In this document: one piece after another, positions 51,952-60,037 of the stretch
How the letters are laid out: each line of letters starts with the position of its first letter
Position numbering within the stretch: position 1 is the stretch's first letter
Source: Eubacterium sp.
Lineage (GTDB): Bacteria > Bacillota > Clostridia > Lachnospirales > Lachnospiraceae
DNA length: 64,000 nucleotides
Direction of reading: 5' to 3'
Assembly: GCA_017477505.1 (NCBI GenBank)
Contig: JAFUVQ010000023.1
Location: 1-64,000, forward strand
Position numbers and translations under genes: made by a program
Notes under the pieces: generated by a model
The model's input: the letters and a program-made list of their open reading frames with translations, nothing else
The model's database searches: none
Told to the model about the DNA's origin: nothing

Positions 51952-52914
51952 ATGTCGGACAATAGATTTAGAGATAATACGGACGAAGCTGAATTTGAAG
52001 ATCTGTCCCTATCCGAAAGGGAAGAGATTCTCAGGTCGGAAGCCAGAAGAAGATATGTGGCACGTCAGGAGCATCAACGCCGTAAGAAAACGCAGAATAC
52101 GCTTGCAACAGTAGGAAAGATTTTTGTTGCAACACTTGTTATATTCATTATTCTTGCATACATATTGTTTAATATTGTTTCTGATAAGAAGAAAAACAGA
52201 GATAAGGGCATAAAGGCCTTTAACAAAGGTGATTATGAAGAGGCTATAGATTATTTTTCCAAATCCATAGAAGCCAAGCAGTGGTTCTCAACTGCTATGG
52301 ATATGGATACATATTTTTACCTCGGTGATACCTATATGCGTATAGGAGATTATGAAAATGCCAAGCAGACTTATCACCTGATTCAGGCCTTTGGAAGTGA
52401 GAAGGATAAGGAAAAGGCTCAGCCATATCTTAATATCTCCGATGCCATGGATGAAGTGGATGCGGGTAATTATGATATGGCGGTTGAGAAGCTTAAAGTA
52501 GAGGTTGATAACGGTGATACCGATGCGGCTCTCTATCTTGGCTCCTGCTATTATATGATGGGTGAGAACAAGAAGATGCTTGAGTCATATGAGCTTTATC
52601 TTAAGGATAATCCGCTTGATTCTTATCTTGCATATCAGATTTCCACGTATTACCTTGAAAATGATAATCTTGAGCTGGCCAAGGCATATATTGACAGTGG
52701 ACTTAATGCCGATACTGCATATGCTGACAGGCTTCGTTTCAATAATGTGATTTATGCCGAGAAGCAGCATGATTTTGATACCGCATTTCAGCTTATATCT
52801 GAACTGAAGGACCAGTTTCCTGATGTTGAAGAGTATCAGAGAGAATATGATTTTCTTTATACTCGTGTAAATGTGGATCCAACGCTTTCAAATCAGCCGG
52901 AAGAGTCGGAATGA
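51952..52914 (+). CDS. Membrane-anchored tetratricopeptide repeat protein
   Basis: 320 residues. A charged cytoplasmic segment (LSLSEREEILRSEARRRYVARQEHQRRKK) precedes a single membrane helix (about 53-74). At least four TPR-like units follow (KGIKAFNKGDYEEAIDYFSKSI, TYFYLGDTYMRIGDYENAKQTY, LGSCYYMMGENKKMLESYELYL, STYYLENDNLELAKAYID). TPR domains bind partner proteins. It starts right after the nadD stop. Partner unknown. Confidence 0.85.
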   Translation: MSDNRFRDNTDEAEFEDLSLSEREEILRSEARRRYVARQEHQRRKKTQNTLATVGKIFVATLVIFIILAYILFNIVSDKKKNRDKGIKAFNKGDYEEAIDYFSKSIEAKQWFSTAMDMDTYFYLGDTYMRIGDYENAKQTYHLIQAFGSEKDKEKAQPYLNISDAMDEVDAGNYDMAVEKLKVEVDNGDTDAALYLGSCYYMMGENKKMLESYELYLKDNPLDSYLAYQISTYYLENDNLELAKAYIDSGLNADTAYADRLRFNNVIYAEKQHDFDTAFQLISELKDQFPDVEEYQREYDFLYTRVNVDPTLSNQPEESE

Positions 52915-52961
52915 TTTATAAATGAAAATATAAACTATAATATACTTAGGAGTAACTGTAG

Positions 52962-54380
52962 ATGCTTCCTCAGAAATTCATTGATAATATGACATATCTA
53001 TACGGACCTGATGAAACCGAAAGGTTCATAGCCTGTCTGGATAAGCCTATGTATCATTGTTTAAGGGTAAATACCCTTAAGATTTCTCCGGAAGAGTTTC
53101 TGGAGCTTACTCCTTTTCATTTGGAGCCGGTACCGTGGTGCCCAAATGCATTTTACTATGATGATGATGTGAATCCTGCGAAGCATCCATATTATTATGC
53201 AGGGCTTTATTATCTTCAGGAGCCATCTGCCACGCTTCCTGCCGCAACACTTCCCATAGACCCAGGGGACAGGGTTCTTGATCTCTGCGCTGCACCCGGG
53301 GGTAAGTCGACAGAGCTGGGCGCAAGACAGAGAGGCGAGGGCATACTTGTTTCAAATGATATAAGCGCTTCCCGTGCGAAGGCGCTTCTCAAGAATATAG
53401 AACTTTTCGGTATAGGTAATTCTCTTATAACTACTGAAAACGGAAATAAGCTTCTCGGAACTTTTGAGGGTTATTTTGATAAGATACTTATAGATGCTCC
53501 TTGTTCCGGAGAAGGAATGTTCCGGAAAAGCCGTTCCATGATCACAGCATGGGAGAATAATGGCGTTGATTATTTTGCCGATCTTCAGAAAACCATCATA
53601 CGTGATGCAGTCAGGATGCTGAGACCGGGAGGAAGTATTCTCTATTCTACCTGCACTTATAATCATTATGAGGATGAAATGGCAGTTGAGTTCATTCTTT
53701 CTCAGGATGAGTCGCTTTCACTTTGCCGGATAGAGGAGAGAGACGGATTTGTTCCGGGTATTCCATCTGCGGTTCAACCGGCTGATCCTGAACTTGTAAA
53801 GACTATGCATCTTTTCCCTCACAGAGTTAAGGGCGAGGGACATTTTGTATCGCTCATGAAGAGTGGCGGAAATGCCGGGGAATGTATGTCTGTCAGCAGT
53901 TCGGCTGATGACGGGAAGAACCTTCTTTCCTACAAAAATTGTATTACTTCAGATTACATGATCAGAAACAGATTAAAGGATGAGGCAACTCTGGATTTTC
54001 TTGGCCATATCAGCAGAAGATTTGATCTGTCACGTTTTGAAGTGGACAGAGACAAGGTATATTATATACCCGATGGAATGCCGGATACTTCAGGACTCAG
54101 AGTCATGAGAAGAGGACTTCTCTTTGGTGAGATAAAGAAAAATCGTTTCGAACCTTCACAGGCACTTGCCATGAATCTTAAGTGTTCGGAATATGATAAT
54201 GTGACTGATCTTGCTGCAGATGATATAAGAGTCATAAAGTATCTTAAAGGCGAAACCATAGAAGCAGATTCAACTGATGGATTTACACTTGTTTCGGTAG
54301 ATGGTTATCCTCTCGGATTTGCCAAGGCAAAGGACGGAACATTGAAGAATAAATATCTGCCGGGCTGGCGGATGATGTGA
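52962..54380 (+). CDS. RsmF-like rRNA (cytosine-C5) methyltransferase
   Basis: 472 residues of the NOL1/NOP2/Sun family. It has VLDLCAAPGGKSTELGA (SAM binding, about residues 104-120), LIDAPCSGEGMFRKS (cysteine of motif IV) and LYSTCTYN (catalytic cysteine of motif VI). The C-terminal 170 residues match the RsmF/DUF1949-like extension and RNA-binding fold of RsmF and YebU proteins. Likely target is a 16S rRNA cytosine. AGGAGTAA precedes the ATG. Confidence 0.9.
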   Translation: MLPQKFIDNMTYLYGPDETERFIACLDKPMYHCLRVNTLKISPEEFLELTPFHLEPVPWCPNAFYYDDDVNPAKHPYYYAGLYYLQEPSATLPAATLPIDPGDRVLDLCAAPGGKSTELGARQRGEGILVSNDISASRAKALLKNIELFGIGNSLITTENGNKLLGTFEGYFDKILIDAPCSGEGMFRKSRSMITAWENNGVDYFADLQKTIIRDAVRMLRPGGSILYSTCTYNHYEDEMAVEFILSQDESLSLCRIEERDGFVPGIPSAVQPADPELVKTMHLFPHRVKGEGHFVSLMKSGGNAGECMSVSSSADDGKNLLSYKNCITSDYMIRNRLKDEATLDFLGHISRRFDLSRFEVDRDKVYYIPDGMPDTSGLRVMRRGLLFGEIKKNRFEPSQALAMNLKCSEYDNVTDLAADDIRVIKYLKGETIEADSTDGFTLVSVDGYPLGFAKAKDGTLKNKYLPGWRMM

Positions 54381-54420
54381 TATTAATACTTATTGAATTA
54401 GTGATCGTAAAGGTTAGGGC

Positions 54421-54960
54421 ATGTTTGGACAGAGTATAGATAAAGGCTGTTATGGCCATATAAATGAATATAAGAAAAAACGTCTTACTGCAGCTCTGAT
54501 ATGCCTTGCGGTTATTGCAGCGTTTGTTATTATAACTTTTGCAGTCTTCCATACAAGGAAATCAGTATTTACTATACTTGCCTGTGTTATGGCAATTCCA
54601 TTTGCGGAAAGAATGATAGGCTATGCAATAGTTTATAATTACAGGTCACTGCCTGAAGATATATATAAAAAGATAAATGAGTCGAAGTATTCAAAAGAAT
54701 TTCTGTATGATGTTACTGTTTCTGATGGAGAAAAGATTCATTATTATCCATGTATCTTCCTCAGTTTAGAGGGGGTTGCTGTTTTTGATACCGATGTTTC
54801 TGACAAAGAAAAGCGAATAGCTGCAATCAGGAAGATATTTGATATGGAAGAACTGGAATGTGAGATTATAACTGACGTGGATGAGTTCCTGGGGCTTTTT
54901 GATGAGGAAACGAAGAGTGATCAGGGAATGAAGGAACATATACTCACATATGGTGTATAG
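54421..54960 (+). CDS. Membrane protein of unknown function
   Basis: 179 residues. Two adjacent hydrophobic helices (about 22-45 and 49-72) are preceded by basic YKKKR. The remaining 100 residues form a soluble domain with YYPCIFLSLEGVAVFDTDVSDKEKRIAAIRKIFDMEE. No recognised family. TTAGGG lies near the start. It sits between the methyltransferase and the pseudouridine synthase with short gaps, and is probably co-transcribed. Confidence 0.6.
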   Translation: MFGQSIDKGCYGHINEYKKKRLTAALICLAVIAAFVIITFAVFHTRKSVFTILACVMAIPFAERMIGYAIVYNYRSLPEDIYKKINESKYSKEFLYDVTVSDGEKIHYYPCIFLSLEGVAVFDTDVSDKEKRIAAIRKIFDMEELECEIITDVDEFLGLFDEETKSDQGMKEHILTYGV

Positions 54961-54985
54961 TTATTAGTTTACAGGCGGAGCTAAG

Positions 54986-55993
54986 ATGACTGAACTGATT
55001 GTTAAGAATAAAGAGGCTGATCAGAAGCTGAAGAAATATCTCTTCAGGCTTTTTCCAAATGCCCCGCAAAGCTTTACCTATAAGATGCTCAGAAAGAAGA
55101 ATATTACTCTCAACGGTCATAAGGCTACCGGAGATGAAATGCTGGCTGAGGGAGATACTGTAAAGATATTCATTTCCGATGAGACAATGATGAAATTCGG
55201 TTCTTCTCCAAAGACAGATTTTCCGGATAAACTGGTAATAACGGTGGATGGAGAGCCTTTTGATATAAGGAATGCCGTTATTTATGAGGATGATGATATA
55301 CTCTGTATTGATAAACCTTCGGGGCTTCTCTCTCAAAAAGCGAAAGATACGGATTATTCTCTGAATGAGATGGTTGTTGCTTATGCGCTGAATAAATGTA
55401 TTGCAACGGAGGATAGTCTTAAGGAATTTACTCCTTCGGTGGTTAACAGGCTTGACCGGAATACTTCGGGACTGATACTGGCAGGACTTTCTCTTACAGG
55501 TACGAGACTGCTTTCGAAGCTTATACATGACAGGCTTATAGATAAGTATTATCTTGCCGCTGCCGAAGGCAGGATAAATGATGATATACATGATGTATCA
55601 TATCTCATTAAAAATGAGAAGACCAATAAAGTGACTGTTTACAGTGAAGACGAATATAACAAAAACCATGGCAGGAATGATAATAACGCAGCAGACAGAA
55701 TAGTTACGGAGTTTCATCCTCTGTCATATAATGATGGGATCACACTTCTCCGTGTGAAGCTGATCACCGGAAAGAGTCACCAGATAAGGGCAGTTCTGGC
55801 TAAGCTGGGGCATCCCATAATAGGGGATACGAAATATGGCAGCAGAAAGACGGCATCAAAAGCCGGTAAAAGAGGTCAGATGCTTCAATCCTATGAGATG
55901 ATATTTCCTTCTGAAATGCCTGATGGTTTATCACCTTCAGAAACTGAAACAATGACAAAATATCTCGGCCTTCATTTGATTTCGAAAATCTGA
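54986..55993 (+). CDS. RluA-family pseudouridine synthase
   Basis: 335 residues. An S4-like RNA-binding domain comes first (ADQKLKKYLFRLFPNAPQSFTYKMLRKKNITLNG). The catalytic core carries VVNRLDRNTSGLILAG (catalytic Asp in RLD), followed by DKYYLAAAEG, GITLLRVKLITGKSHQIRAVLA and GHPIIGDTKYG. It converts uridine to pseudouridine in large-subunit rRNA, most like RluC or RluD. GGCGGAG precedes the ATG. A longer-than-usual insert with KNEKTNKVTVY is present. Confidence 0.93.
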   Translation: MTELIVKNKEADQKLKKYLFRLFPNAPQSFTYKMLRKKNITLNGHKATGDEMLAEGDTVKIFISDETMMKFGSSPKTDFPDKLVITVDGEPFDIRNAVIYEDDDILCIDKPSGLLSQKAKDTDYSLNEMVVAYALNKCIATEDSLKEFTPSVVNRLDRNTSGLILAGLSLTGTRLLSKLIHDRLIDKYYLAAAEGRINDDIHDVSYLIKNEKTNKVTVYSEDEYNKNHGRNDNNAADRIVTEFHPLSYNDGITLLRVKLITGKSHQIRAVLAKLGHPIIGDTKYGSRKTASKAGKRGQMLQSYEMIFPSEMPDGLSPSETETMTKYLGLHLISKI

Positions 55994-56043
55994 ATTATAT
56001 TAGGGCATTACTAATGTGATATATGGACAGGTAGAGGATACAG

Positions 56044-56583
56044 ATGCCAACATGGAATTCACGGGGACTCAGGGGTTCGACTCTTGAGGAACTGATAAAT
56101 GTAACAAATGAATATTATCGCGAGAAGAACCTTGCACTGGTACAGAAGATACCGACTCCCATAACACCTACGAAGTTCAATCCCGAGACAAGGAGGATTG
56201 AAGAAGCATTCTTTGAGAAGGATTCTACAGTTGATTATATAGGGGTCGTTCAGGGGATACCTATATGCTTTGATGCGAAAGAGTGCGTCAGCGATACATT
56301 TTCCCTTCAAAATATACATGATCATCAGTTCAGATTCATGACTGATTATGAGAAGCAGGGTGGAATCGCCTTTCTTATAATAATGTTCACTACAAGAAAT
56401 GATTTTTATTATATGCGTTACAGTGAACTGAAGATTTATATTGACAGAATTTCCGAGGGTCATCCGAAGAATTTTAAATATGCGGAGCTGGATGATGACT
56501 TTTTCCTTAAAGGCAGGGGAGGCGCTCTGGTGCCTTATCTGGAAGGACTGAGTCTTGATCTTAATGAAAGAGATGGTGACTGA
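56044..56583 (+). CDS. recU: Holliday junction resolvase RecU
   Basis: 179 residues, with RGLRGSTLEELINVTNEYYREKNLALVQKIPTP. The PD-(D/E)XK core holds VDYIGVVQGIPICFDAKEC, where the D and DxK residues bind metal, followed by LQNIHDHQFRFMTDYEKQGGIAFLIIMF. RecU resolves four-way junctions in Firmicutes and works with RuvAB. It is followed directly by nadE, which starts 1 nt after its stop. Confidence 0.93.
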   Translation: MPTWNSRGLRGSTLEELINVTNEYYREKNLALVQKIPTPITPTKFNPETRRIEEAFFEKDSTVDYIGVVQGIPICFDAKECVSDTFSLQNIHDHQFRFMTDYEKQGGIAFLIIMFTTRNDFYYMRYSELKIYIDRISEGHPKNFKYAELDDDFFLKGRGGALVPYLEGLSLDLNERDGD

Positions 56584-56584
56584 T

Positions 56585-58543
56585 ATGTATGATTTTTACA
56601 GAGTAGCTGCAGTTGTGCCGGATGTCAGAGTTGCTGACACGGTCTATAATGTTGACAAGATAAAGGAGAAGCTTTCCGAATTAGATGAGCTGGATCCCGG
56701 TATAGTTGTATTTCCGGAACTTTCTATAACCGGTTATTCCTGTCAGGATCTGTTCTTCCAGGAAAGTCTTATCATTTCTTCAAATGAGGCTGTTGAGGAA
56801 CTTATTTCATTTTCAAATGAGATCAACAGACTTATCGCAGTCGGTGCGCCGGTCAGATATCAGGGCAGACTGTTTGATGCTGCATTTATAATCTTTAAGG
56901 GCGAGGTCCTCGGTATCACAGTTAAGACCATGATTCCGGAACATAATGAGTTCTATGAGAAAAGATGGTTCAGCAGTGCTGATGACCTGGATACAGACAT
57001 GGTATTCCTTTCCGAGATAGGTATTGAAGCCGGTGAAGATTATGAAGTGCCTATCGGAAATAATATCATTTACAAGATCGGAAGCGGAGTTACCGTCGGC
57101 GTTGAAATCTGTGAGGATCTCTGGGCACCTGTACCGCCTTCTACATGGATGGCACTGGGCGGGGCTGAACTTATAATCAATCTTTCTGCATCAAACGAGA
57201 CAATAGCCAAGAGAGACTACAGGAAGAACCTTGTTAAGCAGGCGTCGGCTTCTTCTATCTGTGACTATGTATATGTTTCTGCAGGCAGAAATGAATCTAC
57301 TCAGGATCTTATATTCTCAGGGCACAGTATCATAGCCGAGAACGGAGCCATCATAAATGAGAATAAGGATTTTATAGCAAATGATTATATCATGATTGCT
57401 GATATGGATCTCGGCAAGGTTAAGCATGACAGGCTCGTTAACAAGACATTTGCAGATACGGCTAAGCTTTATAAAGATATAGTCGGTTCGGTAAGGCTTG
57501 TCAGTCTTGCGGCTGATGAGCTTCCGGAATCGGATGGCTCTTATATGCCTGTTGCCAAGCTTCCGTTTATCCCGTCATCCGTAAACAAGAGACTTAAGAG
57601 ATGTAATGATATATTTGATATGCAGGTTAACGGACTTGCCAAGAGACTCCGTATCACAGGCTGTAAGGCTGTTATAGGAGTTTCCGGAGGTATGGATTCA
57701 ACCCTTGCGCTTCTTGTTGCTGCTATGGCTACTAAGAAGCTGGAGAGACCTATGTCTGATCTTGTAACTCTTACCATGCCTGCATTCGGTACAACTGACA
57801 GAACAAAGAATAACGCTACAAAGCTTATAGAGGCTCTTGGCGGCGAAGTCATCACCATAGATATCAAGGAGGCCTGCGAACTCCATCTTAAAGCTATGGG
57901 ACATAATCTAGAGGATAAGGATACTACCTACGAGAATACACAGGCCAGAGAACGTACACAGCTTCTTATGGATTATGCCAATATGGTTAACGGCCTTGTG
58001 GTTGGTACCGGTGACCTTTCGGAGCTCGCACTTGGCTGGTGCACTTATAACGGTGACCATATGTCCATGTACGGCGTAAACGGAAGCATCCCCAAGACAC
58101 TTGTCAGATGGATGATAGACAGTGTTGTACAGAATGACATTTTCCCTGAATGTAATGAGATACTTCTTGATATTCTGGATACACCTATCAGTCCGGAACT
58201 TCTTCCGCCGGATGAAAACGGAAATATAGTACAGAAGACTGAGGACAGCATAGGACCTTATGAATTACATGATTTCTTCCTGTATTATATGATGCGTTAC
58301 GGTTATACGCCTTCAAAGATATATTACCTTGCAAAGAAGGCATTTAAAAATGATTATAATGATGATGTCATAAAGAAATGGATGATCATGTTCTACAGAC
58401 GTTTCTTCTCACAGCAGTACAAGAGAAGCTGTATGCCTGATGGCGTTAAGGTGGGAAGTGTATCACTTTCACCTCGCGGTGATCTCAGAATGCCAAGTGA
58501 TGCGGCTGTGGATATATGGCTTGATGAGGTTGAGGCGCTTTAA
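56585..58543 (+). CDS. nadE: Glutamine-dependent NAD synthetase
   Basis: 652 residues: a nitrilase-type amidase (about 1-290; FPELSITGYSCQDLFF with the catalytic Glu, the active-site Cys in VGVEICEDLW) and an ATP-pyrophosphatase synthetase (VIGVSGGMDSTLALLV at about 359-374, GTGDLSELALGWCTYNGDHMSMYGVN). It converts nicotinate adenine dinucleotide to NAD using glutamine-derived ammonia. ATG 56585 is chosen; the longer frame from 56555 runs into recU. NadD is encoded 5 kb upstream. Confidence 0.95.
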   Translation: MYDFYRVAAVVPDVRVADTVYNVDKIKEKLSELDELDPGIVVFPELSITGYSCQDLFFQESLIISSNEAVEELISFSNEINRLIAVGAPVRYQGRLFDAAFIIFKGEVLGITVKTMIPEHNEFYEKRWFSSADDLDTDMVFLSEIGIEAGEDYEVPIGNNIIYKIGSGVTVGVEICEDLWAPVPPSTWMALGGAELIINLSASNETIAKRDYRKNLVKQASASSICDYVYVSAGRNESTQDLIFSGHSIIAENGAIINENKDFIANDYIMIADMDLGKVKHDRLVNKTFADTAKLYKDIVGSVRLVSLAADELPESDGSYMPVAKLPFIPSSVNKRLKRCNDIFDMQVNGLAKRLRITGCKAVIGVSGGMDSTLALLVAAMATKKLERPMSDLVTLTMPAFGTTDRTKNNATKLIEALGGEVITIDIKEACELHLKAMGHNLEDKDTTYENTQARERTQLLMDYANMVNGLVVGTGDLSELALGWCTYNGDHMSMYGVNGSIPKTLVRWMIDSVVQNDIFPECNEILLDILDTPISPELLPPDENGNIVQKTEDSIGPYELHDFFLYYMMRYGYTPSKIYYLAKKAFKNDYNDDVIKKWMIMFYRRFFSQQYKRSCMPDGVKVGSVSLSPRGDLRMPSDAAVDIWLDEVEAL

Positions 58544-58585
58544 TATGCCTTTAATGGCTTCATTTGATTAATTGGTGAAATATAG

Positions 58586-60037
58586 ATGAGTACATTTGAA
58601 AAACAAAAAGAATATATCGAAAGATTATCAAATTATATAAAAACCTACAGGGAAAGAAATGGCAGGACTCTGACTTATTCCGTAGAAACCTTCGGCTGTC
58701 AGATGAATTTTCATGATTCCGAAAGGCTTGAGGGCATACTTGAAGAAGCAGGTTTTGTGAAGGAAAGCAGCGACAAGGCTGATGTCATTATATTTAATAC
58801 CTGTACTATAAGAGAAAATGCAAATCAGAAGCTTTACGGTCATCTCGGAACTCTGAAGAAGAGAAGGCTTGAGTCCGGAGACATGATGATCTGTATCTGC
58901 GGCTGCATGATGCAGGAACCTACGGTTATAGAGAATATCAGGAAGAAGTATAAATATGTGGATGTTGTTTTCGGAACATTCAATATCCATAAGCTTGCCG
59001 AACTGATGGTAAGACATATAGAGACAGGTGAGCAGATTATAGATGTCGAGAAGGAAGCCGCAGAGCATGTGGAGGATCTTCCGCAGAAAAGAAAATATTC
59101 CTATAAATCCGGCCTTAATATTATGTACGGGTGCAACAATTTCTGTACTTACTGCATAGTACCTTATGTAAGGGGCAGGGAGAGAAGCCGTATTCCTGAG
59201 GATATACTTGAAGAAGCAAGGCGTCTGGCCGGGGACGGTGTTAAGGAAATCATGCTTCTTGGCCAGAATGTAAATTCCTACGGGGCAAACTTCTATACTG
59301 ATATGGAAAGCGGGATACTTAAGGCAAATCCTGATTACAGCTTCCCGGAACTTCTGGCTGATGTATGTAAGATAGAGGGATTCGAAAGAGTCAGGTTTAT
59401 GACAAGTCATCCCAAGGATCTTTCTGACAAGCTTATAGAGGTTATCGCAGAGAATCCCAAGATATGCAGGTCAGTACATCTTCCTGTTCAGTCAGGTTCT
59501 TCAGAAGTCCTCCGAAGGATGAACAGAAAGTATACCAGAGAGCATTATATGTCTCTTCTTAAGAAGATTAAGGACAGAATACCGGATATATCTGTCACTT
59601 CAGATATAATCGTGGGATTCCCGGGAGAAACCGAAGAGGATTTCCGTGATACGCTGACTCTGGTTGAAGAAGCAGGTTACGATCAGGTATTTACATTTAT
59701 ATATTCTCCAAGAACAGGAACTCCTGCGGCATCATATCCGGATAAGATTGACGAGGATGTGATAAAGGACCGTTTCGACAGGCTCCTTAAAACCGTAAAC
59801 CGTACAACAAACGAAAGAGTAAAGAGGTTCGAAGGAAAAACTCTTCCGGTTCTTGTTGAGGAAATCGATAAGGATATACCGGGATATGTGACAGGGAAAA
59901 CTGAGTACGGAACAACGGTTCATTTTAAAGCAAATGAAAGGCTGATAGGCAATATCGTTCCGGTTTTGATGAAGGAACATAAGGGCTTCTATTATATGGG
60001 TGAGATAGTCCTTCAGAATGAGAAAGAGGTAGATTAG
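58586..60037 (+). CDS. miaB: tRNA-2-methylthio-N6-dimethylallyladenosine synthase MiaB
   Basis: 483 residues. Cluster cysteines lie in TFGCQMNFHDSERL, FNTCTIRENAN and ICGCMMQ, the MiaB pattern. The radical-SAM motif is CNNFCTYC, followed by IVPYVRGRERSR. MLLGQNVNSYG, HLPVQSGSSEVLRRMNRKY and GFPGETEEDF follow, with a C-terminal TRAM domain. It adds a methylthio group to i6A37 of tRNA. It overlaps the mutS GTG start by 1 nt; miaB-mutS-mutL is a common order in Firmicutes. Confidence 0.96.
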   Translation: MSTFEKQKEYIERLSNYIKTYRERNGRTLTYSVETFGCQMNFHDSERLEGILEEAGFVKESSDKADVIIFNTCTIRENANQKLYGHLGTLKKRRLESGDMMICICGCMMQEPTVIENIRKKYKYVDVVFGTFNIHKLAELMVRHIETGEQIIDVEKEAAEHVEDLPQKRKYSYKSGLNIMYGCNNFCTYCIVPYVRGRERSRIPEDILEEARRLAGDGVKEIMLLGQNVNSYGANFYTDMESGILKANPDYSFPELLADVCKIEGFERVRFMTSHPKDLSDKLIEVIAENPKICRSVHLPVQSGSSEVLRRMNRKYTREHYMSLLKKIKDRIPDISVTSDIIVGFPGETEEDFRDTLTLVEEAGYDQVFTFIYSPRTGTPAASYPDKIDEDVIKDRFDRLLKTVNRTTNERVKRFEGKTLPVLVEEIDKDIPGYVTGKTEYGTTVHFKANERLIGNIVPVLMKEHKGFYYMGEIVLQNEKEVD